64,000 nt of DNA from NCBI GenBank assembly GCA_041940425.1, contig JBGTSF010000020.1, forward strand, positions 3,611-67,610, read 5' to 3'. Below, piece by piece: positions 42,740 through 50,606 of the stretch (positions are counted from its first letter, which is position 1; each line of letters opens with the position of its first letter). A program made the position numbers and the translations under genes. Under the pieces are notes generated by a model. It made no database searches and had not been told where the DNA came from. It worked only from the letters and a program-made list of their open reading frames with translations. This stretch comes from DATHTS01 sp041940425 (GTDB lineage Bacteria; Acidobacteriota; Blastocatellia; Pyrinomonadales; Pyrinomonadaceae).

Positions 42740-42747
42740 TGTATTAT
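42729..42747 (+). promoter_or_regulatory. Promoter-like motif shared by two paralogous genes (copy 1)
   Basis: TTGACACCTAGTGTATTAT lies 71 bp before the first FG-GAP gene and overlaps the HDAC stop codon. It matches 44628-44646 (TTGACAnnTnGnGTATnAT). Confidence 0.5.
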
Positions 42748-42799
42748 TTTATCTGTTCAATTCTTTGTATAAATCCAGCTTAAAAGGGGAAGAAAAAAT

Positions 42800-43753
42800 A
42801 TGAAAAATCAACTCGCGCAAAAACGGTTTGTCGTAATCATGCTGGTTTTTGCTTCAATTGTTTTGACGGCAAACGTCTATGCTCAAAATATGTTTCGCAA
42901 GATCAACGATTTTGACGGCGACGGGCGCGCCGATTATGCGGTAACGCGCAACGAGAACGGCTCGAAGGTTTGGTATATCTGGCAAACCACTGCCGGATTC
43001 AGAGCAATGCAATGGGGCATTGATTCCGACAAAATAGCGGCGGGCGATTATGACGGCGACAACAAGACCGATATTGCCGTTGTTCGCCCGGTCATCGGCA
43101 CTCTCAGTGCGGGTGAATTCTTTGTCTTTCAAAGCTCGACAAACAGTTTTTATTATCAGATTTCCGAATATGAAGTTAATACCGTTGCCATCGAACCGGT
43201 TCAACAAGATTATGACGGCGACGGCAAGACCGAAATTGCGGTGCTTTATAAACGTGCCGACGGTAGTGGAAGAGTGATTTTCCGTGAAACTTCCAATAGT
43301 GCGAACAGAAGGGTTTATCTTCCTGACGCAAACCAATCATTTTTGCGGCTGGGCGATTTAACCGGCGGCGGCACCTCGGACATCATCTATCATACCAGCG
43401 ACAACAACCGTTTAAATATCTCGAATTATCCTTGCTGTTTTGTTCAGAATACGTTTTTCGGCACGGCGGGCGACCAGTATCTCGCGGCGGATTTTGACGG
43501 CGACGGCAAAGGCGAAATCGCCGTTTTCCGCGAATCCGACGGCACCTGGTGGTGGATCAAAAGTTCGGATGCAACCATACAAGCCGTGCAATGGGGAAGT
43601 GCCGGCGATAAACCCGTTCCGGCTGATTACGACGGCGACGGCACGACCGACCTCGCCATCTGGCGCGGCGGAAATTATTGGATTTTGGGCAGTCAAAACG
43701 GCGTGAGCGTTTTCAATTGGGGTTTATCGTCGGACATTCCCGTTCGATATTAA
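42800..43753 (+). CDS. Secreted FG-GAP/VCBS-repeat protein, paralogue A
   Basis: 317 residues. Signal peptide ~1-30 (VVIMLVFASIVLTANVYAQ). The rest is ~five to six FG-GAP/VCBS-type units: NDFDGDGRADYAVTRNENGS, DYDGDNKTDIAVVRPV, DYDGDGKTEIAVLYKR and DFDGDGKGEIAVFRES, ending GGNYWILGSQNGVSVFNWGL. Asp-rich loops suggest calcium-dependent propeller blades. There is no other domain. The N-terminal and C-terminal ends are almost identical to the paralogue at 44690. It is probably secreted; the role is unknown. A GGGGA ribosome binding site precedes the start. Confidence 0.87.
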   Translation: MKNQLAQKRFVVIMLVFASIVLTANVYAQNMFRKINDFDGDGRADYAVTRNENGSKVWYIWQTTAGFRAMQWGIDSDKIAAGDYDGDNKTDIAVVRPVIGTLSAGEFFVFQSSTNSFYYQISEYEVNTVAIEPVQQDYDGDGKTEIAVLYKRADGSGRVIFRETSNSANRRVYLPDANQSFLRLGDLTGGGTSDIIYHTSDNNRLNISNYPCCFVQNTFFGTAGDQYLAADFDGDGKGEIAVFRESDGTWWWIKSSDATIQAVQWGSAGDKPVPADYDGDGTTDLAIWRGGNYWILGSQNGVSVFNWGLSSDIPVRY

Positions 43754-43817
43754 TTAGAGCGATACCGCTCTTCCGCATCTGACCGCAAAAGATCGGTTGT
43801 TAAGGGTTGAAAGAAAG

Positions 43818-43852
43818 AACAGGCGCGAAATGGAATTCTTTTCGCGCCTGTT
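43818..43852. terminator. Bidirectional terminator
   Basis: 13-bp arms AACAGGCGCGAAA (43818-43830) and complement (43840-43852), 9-nt loop, between convergent genes. Confidence 0.9.
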
Positions 43853-43859
43853 TCTGTTT

Positions 43860-44237
43860 TTACCCGTTATCGCCGTCGTCTTCTTCGGTTTTGGTCTTAT
43901 GTGTCAAGCCCGATTTGCGTTCGGATTTCGTAACGTAGCCCATCGCTTCGTAAAGACCGCTGTCTTGACCGTAGTCGCGGTTGCCTTTGACGCTGTCCAC
44001 GACGAATTGCGCGAGTTCCCAATTTGTCGCGTCAATCGCGTCGCGTTCCTGCGTTTTATTGATTATTTGGTTTTCCAAATCCGTGATCTCCTGACGGACG
44101 TTGACCGATTTATTGATTTCGGTTTCAAATTCCGTCAAGGTCATTCCGCCGAAACTTGCTGTCGGAGCAAGATCGCGCCATGCATTTAGGATTTTTAAGA
44201 GTTTTTCCAATACTTTTGCGGGATTCATTTTTAACAT
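43860..44237 (-). CDS. Small conserved-looking protein of unknown function
   Basis: 125 residues, soluble, helix-rich with a heptad-like middle (EITDLENQIINKTQERDAID). The C-terminal YEAMGYVTKSERKSGLTHK followed by an acidic tail (EEDDGDNG) is similar to unknown proteins I recall from several bacterial phyla (pattern LYEAxGYVRKSERKSGL), but no function is known to me. A GAGAT stretch precedes the start. The 12-unit minisatellite lies just upstream of the start codon. Confidence 0.65.
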   Translation of the reverse strand: MLKMNPAKVLEKLLKILNAWRDLAPTASFGGMTLTEFETEINKSVNVRQEITDLENQIINKTQERDAIDATNWELAQFVVDSVKGNRDYGQDSGLYEAMGYVTKSERKSGLTHKTKTEEDDGDNG

Positions 44238-44262
44238 TGATTTATCTCCTTCGATTAAAGAT

Positions 44263-44514
44263 GTTTGCGGCTGGAATTTCAGCCGTTTGCCTGCGGAAGA
44301 CGACCGATTGCCCGTAGAAGATGCTCGATTGTCCGCAGACGATCAGCGATTGTGCGCAGACAACTCTTAATTGTTTACGGAAGATAATCAATCTTTCGTG
44401 GAAGATTAAGAATCTTTTGCAGGAGATTATTCGTCTTGCAGGGAAGATTTTTAATCTTTTATGGAAGACAGCTTATCTTTCGTGAAGAACGACGCATCCT
44501 TTACGGAAAACGGC
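44263..44514. repeat. 21-bp degenerate minisatellite, about twelve units
   Basis: Twelve consecutive 21-bp units in perfect register (typical unit CGATTGTCCGCAGACGATCAG, drifting to CAATCTTTCGTGGAAGATTAA). The plus frame reads heptads such as RLPAEDD, RLSADDQ, QSFVED with in-frame TAA codons. No other gene is seen in the gap 44238-44689. Confidence 0.9.
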
Positions 44515-44627
44515 GTAAAACTCCAATATTTTACTTGCTTCCAAGATACAAAATACTCCTTTTTTTTTAAATGTAAAGAGTTTTTTTTGACGGCATTTTC
44601 ACCCGGTAAAATTTATTTCCAAAACCG

Positions 44628-44646
44628 TTGACAAGTGGAGTATAAT
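44628..44646 (+). promoter_or_regulatory. Promoter-like motif shared by two paralogous genes (copy 2)
   Basis: TTGACAAGTGGAGTATAAT lies 62 bp before the second FG-GAP gene and matches the copy at 42729-42747. Confidence 0.5.
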
Positions 44647-44689
44647 CGCGCTTATGCGGATATGATTTTTATTTGAGAGGTGGCGGTTT

Positions 44690-45637
44690 ATGAGCAAAAG
44701 CGGCTGGCGGAAATTTTTTGTTCTTTTTGTTCTTCTCACGATTTTCATTATTTCGGCATCGAGCATCCACGCGCAGAATATGTTTCGCAAGGTCAACGAT
44801 TTTGACGGCGACGGTCGCGCCGACTACGCCGTTACGCGCAACGAGGGCGGATTAAAAGTCTGGTATATCTGGCAAAGCACTGCCGGATTTAAGACTTTGC
44901 AGTGGGGAGTAAATTTCGATCATACCGCCGCCGGCGATTACGACGGCGACGGGAAAACGGACATCGCCGTTTATCGTGAACCGACGAGTTTTCCACCGAG
45001 ATATACATTCTGGGTTTTGATGAGCGAAACCAATTCGTTGTTTTACACGGAATTTACGAATTTCGCCAATCTCGGCAGTCAGGCGGTGCATCAGGACTAT
45101 AACGGCGACGGGCGAACCGATCCGGGAGTCGTTACCGGCGAATTCGGGCTGACCAGACAGATGAGCGTCAACTACAGCGGAACGGGCGCGGGGTTTTCGA
45201 CAACCGTTCCGGCGGGCGGAGTCGCCATCAGAATCGGCGATACGGACGGCGACGGACGAGCCGACATTTCGTCCTACCGTTTCAGCGATAATCTGGTAAC
45301 GATCAGGGAGAGTCTGACGAATACGATGCGCGCCGTTTATTTCGGCAAGTTGAACGACCGTTATCAAGCCGCCGATTTTGACGGCGACGGCATCGGCGAT
45401 CTGACCGTTTGGCGGCGAACGGACGGGACTTGGTGGTGGATCAGAAGCTCGGACAGTGTAGTCAACGTCGCGGTTTGGGGACAGGACGGCGATATGCCCG
45501 TGCCTGCCGATTATGACGGCGACGGCAAAACCGATTTCGCCATTTGGCGCGGCGGAAATTATTGGGTTTTGGGAAGTCAAAACGGCATCAGCGTTTTTAA
45601 TTGGGGGTTATCGTCAGATACGCCCGTGACCTACTAA
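44690..45637 (+). CDS. Secreted FG-GAP/VCBS-repeat protein, paralogue B
   Basis: 315 residues. Signal peptide ~1-28 (FFVLFVLLTIFIISASSIHA). As in paralogue A it holds only FG-GAP/VCBS-type units (DFDGDGRADYAVTRNEGG, DYDGDGKTDIAVYREP, DTDGDGRADISSYRFSDN, DFDGDGIGDLTVWRR), ending GGNYWVLGSQNGISVFNWGL. The mature N-terminus NMFRKVNDFDGDGRADYAV and the C-terminus match the 42800 protein, while the central repeats diverge: a duplication with drift. Both share a promoter-like motif. A GAGGTGG ribosome binding site precedes the start. Confidence 0.87.
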   Translation: MSKSGWRKFFVLFVLLTIFIISASSIHAQNMFRKVNDFDGDGRADYAVTRNEGGLKVWYIWQSTAGFKTLQWGVNFDHTAAGDYDGDGKTDIAVYREPTSFPPRYTFWVLMSETNSLFYTEFTNFANLGSQAVHQDYNGDGRTDPGVVTGEFGLTRQMSVNYSGTGAGFSTTVPAGGVAIRIGDTDGDGRADISSYRFSDNLVTIRESLTNTMRAVYFGKLNDRYQAADFDGDGIGDLTVWRRTDGTWWWIRSSDSVVNVAVWGQDGDMPVPADYDGDGKTDFAIWRGGNYWVLGSQNGISVFNWGLSSDTPVTY

Positions 45638-45661
45638 GTTCAAAAACATTAATCCATATCA

Positions 45662-45707
45662 AAAAAGGCGGAAAGGATTTCGGATTTGAAATTTGTTTCC
45701 GCCTTTT
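45662..45707 (+). terminator. Terminator of paralogue B
   Basis: 12-bp arms AAAAGGCGGAAA and TTTCCGCCTTTT (45663-45674, 45696-45707) around a 21-nt loop, followed by T-rich sequence. Confidence 0.8.
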
Positions 45708-45757
45708 CTAATCTGTAATTTCAGTAATTTAACGAACACGAGGGAATTTTTAAATAA

Positions 45758-47236
45758 ATGAAAATTATCGTCATCGGCAGCGGTTTCGGCGGACTTTCGG
45801 CGGCGATTCGCTTACAGGCACAGGGACACGACGTAACGATTGTCGAAAAACGCGACCGGCTCGGCGGCAGGGCTTATGTTTACGAGCAGGACGGTTTTAC
45901 GTTTGACGGCGGTCCGACGATCATCACCGCGCCGTGGCTGATTGACGAATTGTTCGAATTGGCGGGAAAGCGGACGGAAGATTATGTGCGGCTTGTCAAG
46001 ATTGATCCGTTTTACAATATTCGCTGGGAAGACGGCACGGTTTTTCATTACAACGACGACCGCGACACCTTGTTAAATGAGATAAGAAAGATCGCGCCGG
46101 ATGAAGTGGAAAACTACAAAAGATTTTCCGAAAGTTTGGGCGAAATCTATCGCGTCGGTTTCGAACTCATTGACAAGCCGTTTTCGAGTTTTTGGGATAT
46201 GGCGAAGGTCGTTCCCGAAATGGTCAAACTGCGCTCGGATCGTTCGGTTTACAAATTTGCTTCGAGATATTTTAAGAACGAAAAACTGCGCGAAGCGTTT
46301 TCGTTTCACCCGCTTCTGATCGGCGGAAATCCTTTTAAGGCGACCTCGATCTATGCTATGATTCACGAACTCGAACAAAAATTCGGCGTTTGGTTTGCGA
46401 TGGGCGGAACGGGCGCGCTGGTCAAAGCGCTCGGCGATTTATTCATTGATACCGGCGGCGAAATTTTTATCGAAGCCGAAGTTGAAGAAATTCTTATTGA
46501 TGAACGGACGCGCCGCGCAAAAGGCGTGAAAATGAAAACGGGCGAAACGCTCGAAGCGGACGCGGTCGTCAGCAATGCGGATGTCGCGTTTACTTATCTG
46601 AACCTGATTCCCGAAAAATTCCGCGTTAAGTATAAGGACGGATATTTGAAACGGTTGAGCTATTCGATGTCTCTGTTTGTCGTCTATTTCGGGACGGACA
46701 GAAAATACGACGGCTTAGCGCATCACGAGATTCTTTTGGGGAAGCGTTACAAAGGTCTGCTCGAAGATATTTTCGAAAATAAAACTCTGGCGGAAGATTT
46801 TTCGTTATATCTGCATCGCCCGACGGCGACCGATCCGTCGCTTGCGCCCGAAGGCTGTGATGCGTGGTATGTTCTCTCGCCCGTGCCGCATCTCGGCGCG
46901 AAAACGGATTGGAAACGGGAAGCGCGGCGGTATCGAAACTCGATCATCAATTATCTGGAAACGCGCTATATGCCCGAACTGTCGAAGCATATCGTCAGCG
47001 AGCGTTACATTGATCCTTTGCATTTCGAGGGAACTTTGAACAGTTATCTCGGCAGCGCGTTTTCGGTCGAACCGACGCTTATGCAGTCGGCGTATTTTCG
47101 CCCGCACAACCGAAGCGAAGACATTGAAAACCTGTATTTCGCCGGCGCGGGAACGCATCCCGGCGCGGGACTTCCGGGCGTAATGAGTTCGGGAAAGATC
47201 GTCGCAAATATGGTCGGGGATGGAATAAAAATTTAA
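45758..47236 (+). CDS. crtI: CrtI-type phytoene desaturase / carotenoid isomerase family
   Basis: A 492-residue FAD-dependent desaturase. Rossmann motif IVIGSGFGGLSAAIRLQAQG at the N-terminus, then VEKRDRLGGRAYVYEQDGFT and DGGPTIITAPWL. Late YFAGAGTHPGAGLPGVMSSG is the CrtI C-terminal signature. The family introduces conjugated double bonds into phytoene or relatives and can vary in number of steps. No phytoene synthase or other crt gene is in the window. The N- and C-terminal motifs are complete and the length is normal. The exact product is not decided by sequence. Confidence 0.9.
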   Translation: MKIIVIGSGFGGLSAAIRLQAQGHDVTIVEKRDRLGGRAYVYEQDGFTFDGGPTIITAPWLIDELFELAGKRTEDYVRLVKIDPFYNIRWEDGTVFHYNDDRDTLLNEIRKIAPDEVENYKRFSESLGEIYRVGFELIDKPFSSFWDMAKVVPEMVKLRSDRSVYKFASRYFKNEKLREAFSFHPLLIGGNPFKATSIYAMIHELEQKFGVWFAMGGTGALVKALGDLFIDTGGEIFIEAEVEEILIDERTRRAKGVKMKTGETLEADAVVSNADVAFTYLNLIPEKFRVKYKDGYLKRLSYSMSLFVVYFGTDRKYDGLAHHEILLGKRYKGLLEDIFENKTLAEDFSLYLHRPTATDPSLAPEGCDAWYVLSPVPHLGAKTDWKREARRYRNSIINYLETRYMPELSKHIVSERYIDPLHFEGTLNSYLGSAFSVEPTLMQSAYFRPHNRSEDIENLYFAGAGTHPGAGLPGVMSSGKIVANMVGDGIKI

Positions 47237-47267
47237 TCTTTGAGGAATTGATATTTTTAATTGATAT

Positions 47268-48227
47268 ATGTTCAGAAAACAATCCGCATTTATTTTACTG
47301 CTTTTTACAGTATGTGTTTTATTTTCCGTTTCGAATGCAGAAGCCCAGCAGGACGAGATCGAAACGCTTATCAAAGAAGTTTCCGCCGATACGCAGAAAG
47401 GCGCGATCTTCGGTTATACATACCAGATGAAATTTTCGTATAACCGGCGCGGCAGACTCGGCTTGGGGAGAAAATTTTCGCGGCTTTACGAGGCGATCAT
47501 CCCGAATCGTTTCTCTCTGAAAAAAACCTACGGTCACCCGCTGCTTCTGATCCAGGACAGCGAAAAAGTAATTACCCAATACGATGTCGAATATATGCGC
47601 AACAAACTGGTCGAGGAGATCGAACGCGCCGAACAGGAAGCGGCGGGCGAGAAGCTCGAATCGGTGAGCAGAAAAGACGGCGGATATTGGACGATCTCTT
47701 TCCGGGCGGGCGACAAGGGAGTGATGATAGACATTATAAAGATTCTCGAAACCGCGAAACTTTCCAATCTGCAAAGATCGGAAAACGGCGGTCGAAAGAT
47801 CGTCTCGATGGATTTTCACCCTAACCCGGAAGCGAAATTCGAAACTCCTCTTTCCTATCTGAGCAAGATCGAAGGACGCATCTGGATTGACGAAGCCGAC
47901 AAACGCATTATGAGAATCGAAGGCTTTCCGGTCGGAATGTTCGAAGTAAACAAGGACAAACCCGGCGAAGCGCGTCTGCCGGAAACGGTCTTTCTGTTCG
48001 CCCAGACGCGGGTTGCCGAAGGTTTCTGGTTTCCGCAAACGGTCGTGGTTGATTTTACGAAAAACCCCGAAATTTTCGAGACCGTGAGAGTCGAATTCAG
48101 TTTCGACAAATACCGAAAATCCAGCACCGAAGTTCGTTCGTCCGCCGTCGAACCGCCGAAAGACGCGGAAACCGACGAAAAGCAAGAAAAACCGGAAAAA
48201 ATAGAAAAACAAACGAAAGATCAATAA
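47268..48227 (+). CDS. Secreted protein of unknown function, lipoprotein-localisation-like fold possible
   Basis: 319 residues. Signal peptide ~1-27 (AFILLLFTVCVLFSVSNAEA). The mature domain is beta-rich with a long helix, KLVEEIERAEQEAAGEKLESVSRKDGG. LSKIEGRIWIDEADKRIMRIEGFP is a LolA/LolB-like or outer-membrane-lipoprotein-sorting pattern (WIDExxxRIxRxEG), which is weak. The C-terminus is a Lys/Glu-rich tail (EKPEKIEKQTKDQ). It is 31 bp after crtI with no terminator between, so it may be co-transcribed with it. The function is unknown. Confidence 0.72.
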   Translation: MFRKQSAFILLLFTVCVLFSVSNAEAQQDEIETLIKEVSADTQKGAIFGYTYQMKFSYNRRGRLGLGRKFSRLYEAIIPNRFSLKKTYGHPLLLIQDSEKVITQYDVEYMRNKLVEEIERAEQEAAGEKLESVSRKDGGYWTISFRAGDKGVMIDIIKILETAKLSNLQRSENGGRKIVSMDFHPNPEAKFETPLSYLSKIEGRIWIDEADKRIMRIEGFPVGMFEVNKDKPGEARLPETVFLFAQTRVAEGFWFPQTVVVDFTKNPEIFETVRVEFSFDKYRKSSTEVRSSAVEPPKDAETDEKQEKPEKIEKQTKDQ

Positions 48228-48292
48228 GAAAAAAGCGCGAAATACCGGAAAAATTCTTTTGCCTGCAACGCCGCGTTCTTGAACCGAGTCGA

Positions 48293-48316
48293 AAAAGCCG
48301 TAAACTTTACGGTTTT
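48293..48316 (+). terminator. Hairpin before mtgA
   Basis: AAAGCCGTAAA pairs with TTTACGGTTTT with a very short loop, followed by a weak T run. It may end the crtI transcript. Confidence 0.5.
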
Positions 48317-48356
48317 ACAAATCGTTATTCGTGTAGAATAATGCGTAGTTGATAAA

Positions 48357-49118
48357 ATGTGGTATTGGACAAAAGTATTATTTTCTATTCTGTTGGGCGC
48401 GGTTTTGATCTGGCTGATCTACGAACTGGTTACTTTTCCCGATTTTAAAAAACTCAAAACGGAAAATCCGACGACGACTTCGATGATCGAGTATCGTATC
48501 TCAGAAGCCAAATCCGAGGGCAGAGAACCGCAAAAAGCGATGATCTGGATGCCGATCGAGCAAATCTCGCCGCATTTGCAGAGAGCGGTTCTGGCGGGCG
48601 AGGATTCGCGCTATTTCGAACACGACGGTTTCGATTGGGATGCGATCAACAAAGCCTGGGAAGAAGCCCGGCGCGAAGGCGAAAAGGAAGCGAAAGCCGA
48701 AGGCGATTACGATCCGAACGGCTGGATTCCGCCGATGCCCTCGTTCAAACGCGGCGCGTCAACCGTTTCCCAGCAATTGGCGAAAAACCTTTATCTATCG
48801 GAAGAACGCTCGTTTCTGCGAAAGGGGCGCGAAGCCGTTTACACATATTTTCTCGAACGCAATCTCTCGAAAAAACGCATCTTGGAAATTTATTTAAATG
48901 TCATCGAATGGGGCGACGGCATCTACGGCGCGGAAGCCGCCTCGCGTCATTATTTCAAAAAATCGGCTTCGAATCTGACCGCCGCCGAAGCCGCGTATCT
49001 CGCGGCAATGATTCCTTCGCCGCTCAACGTCTTTAACCCGAAGAAAAACCCGAAGCGCGTCGTCCGCCGCCAGCGCGTCATTATGCGCGGAATGAATCAC
49101 ATAAAACTCGCTTATTGA
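48357..49118 (+). CDS. mtgA: Monofunctional peptidoglycan glycosyltransferase
   Basis: A 253-residue GT51 enzyme that polymerises glycan strands from lipid II at the inner membrane. N-terminal transmembrane helix (LLGAVLIWLIYELV, ~12-25), catalytic Glu82 in AVLAGEDSRYFEHDGFDWDAI, then RGASTVSQQLAKNL (motif 2), RKGREAVYTYFLERNLSKKRILEIYLNVIEWG (motifs 3-4) and SPLNVFNPKKNP. Between FEHDGFDW and the RGAST motif is a ~35-residue charged insert (ARREGEKEAKAEGDYDPNGWIPP) not usual in short MtgA. No transpeptidase domain is present. The start is the ATG at 48357; the ribosome binding site is weak. Confidence 0.93.
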   Translation: MWYWTKVLFSILLGAVLIWLIYELVTFPDFKKLKTENPTTTSMIEYRISEAKSEGREPQKAMIWMPIEQISPHLQRAVLAGEDSRYFEHDGFDWDAINKAWEEARREGEKEAKAEGDYDPNGWIPPMPSFKRGASTVSQQLAKNLYLSEERSFLRKGREAVYTYFLERNLSKKRILEIYLNVIEWGDGIYGAEAASRHYFKKSASNLTAAEAAYLAAMIPSPLNVFNPKKNPKRVVRRQRVIMRGMNHIKLAY

Positions 49119-49228
49119 GATGTTTAGCGGCGTTTTAATTCCGGTCGCAAATGCCTGCCAATCAACTAACGCAGAGTTTTCGGACGTCATAAGCCGGAAA
49201 ATTACGCGAAATTCCGCTATTTTCACCG

Positions 49229-49370
49229 GGAATTCGTCAGATTCCGCGGGAAAACGTGAAATTCCCGCGGAATCTGTCAAATTCCCGCGGAATCTGTCAA
49301 ATTCCCGCGGAATTTACCAAATTCCCGCAGAATCTGACGAATTCCCGCGGAATTTCACGAATTCATCTGC
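49229..49370. repeat. 20-bp tandem array (aattcccgcggaat type)
   Basis: About six to seven units of a 20-bp repeat (AAATTCCCGCGGAATCTGTC type). Each unit contains a palindromic ATTCCCGCGGAAT-like core. Period 20 shifts reading frames, so no protein is encoded. It lies in the 375-bp gap between mtgA and the IPT/NHL gene; no other feature was found. Confidence 0.85.
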
Positions 49371-49493
49371 AAAATTTCAAAAATTAATTCATTTTATACA
49401 TAAGCCGGTAAAACGAATTTGAAAACTGCGTAAAATCAGCCGATTGCTTATTACCCGTTTAACCACTACAATAGCGTTTTCGGTAGTAAAACG

Positions 49494-50522
49494 ATGAGCA
49501 AAGCGGGAAAGATCATTTCGGTAAATCCGCCGCGGGCGATCGAGGGCGGCGAAGTCATTATCGAATGCAAAAATTTTACGGTCGGCGAATATAACGGCTA
49601 CGGCTGTTTTTTCAATGAAAAACCGGCGCGCGTCGTCGGCGTGTCGGCAAACCGCGTTCTGGCGATCGTTCCGGCAGATTTGGATTCGACCGATGTCGAG
49701 ATCACGCTCGAAAGCGGCGGCGCAAAAAGCGAATCTTTCAAAATTACGGTTGGCAAAAAATTAGCCGACGACCTGCACATCGTCGCCAATCCGGCGGTTG
49801 ACCCGAAAGACGATTCGATCATCCTGACGCGCTCCGGCTCGCGCGGACAGGAACTTCCCGTAACGCTCTACCGTTTGGAAAAAAACGGTTTTCTCGACGA
49901 AATGCCCGCTCATATAATGAATCCGACCGGACTCGCTTTTGATAACGAGGGACAGCTTTTCGTCACGAACCGCGCCGACGGCGAAGTGGCGAAAATTTCA
50001 GACGGCGCGGACGCGATCTCGTTTGCGACCGATCTCGGCATTGCGACCGGCATCGCTTTTGATGACGAAGGCGTGATGTATGTCGGCGACCGGAGCGGCA
50101 CGATCTATAAAGTCGAAGAATTCGGCAAAGCGGAAGTTTTCGCTTCCCTCGAACCGTCGGTCGCGGCGTATCATATGGCTTTCGGCAATGACGGCAGGCT
50201 CTATGTTACCGCGCCCGGTCTGGCAAGTTTCGATGCCGTCTATGCGGTTGACAAAAGCGGTTACGATGAGATTTTTTACCGCGGTTTGGGCAGACCGCAA
50301 GGGCTTGCTTTTGACCGTGACGGAAACTTGTATGTCGCCGGATGCCTGCGCGGCAGACGCGGTTTGATAAAAATTTCGCCCGACGGCGAAACGGCGGAAT
50401 TGTTCGTCGCCGGAATGAGCATCGTCGGCATCTGTTTTACGCGGCAGGGCGAAATGATCCTGGCAAACAACGAAGCGGTTTACAATCTGCCGCTCGATAT
50501 TCAGGGAAGAATTCTGAAATAG
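49494..50522 (+). CDS. IPT/TIG plus NHL-type beta-propeller protein
   Basis: 342 residues without a clear signal peptide. Residues ~5-85 form an IPT/TIG Ig-like domain (ISVNPPRAIEGGEVIIECKN). Residues ~135-340 hold NHL/SMP-30-type repeats (NPTGLAFDNEGQLFVTNRAD, ATGIAFDDEGVMYVGDRSG, GRPQGLAFDRDGNLYVAG), forming most of a propeller. Such proteins bind ligands or proteins; the relation to gluconolactonases is by fold only. The start fits the TIG domain. A clear bidirectional terminator follows. Confidence 0.82.
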   Translation: MSKAGKIISVNPPRAIEGGEVIIECKNFTVGEYNGYGCFFNEKPARVVGVSANRVLAIVPADLDSTDVEITLESGGAKSESFKITVGKKLADDLHIVANPAVDPKDDSIILTRSGSRGQELPVTLYRLEKNGFLDEMPAHIMNPTGLAFDNEGQLFVTNRADGEVAKISDGADAISFATDLGIATGIAFDDEGVMYVGDRSGTIYKVEEFGKAEVFASLEPSVAAYHMAFGNDGRLYVTAPGLASFDAVYAVDKSGYDEIFYRGLGRPQGLAFDRDGNLYVAGCLRGRRGLIKISPDGETAELFVAGMSIVGICFTRQGEMILANNEAVYNLPLDIQGRILK

Positions 50523-50542
50523 TGCGAAAAAATTTTTGATGA

Positions 50543-50577
50543 AAAAAAGACTCTGAATAAATGTCAGAGTCTTTTTT
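50543..50577. terminator. Bidirectional terminator
   Basis: 14-bp arms AAAAAAGACTCTGA (50543-50556) and complement (50564-50577), 7-nt loop, between convergent genes. Confidence 0.92.
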
Positions 50578-50606
50578 CTTTTAAAGATTGCAAAAAGGGA
50601 AAAAGC

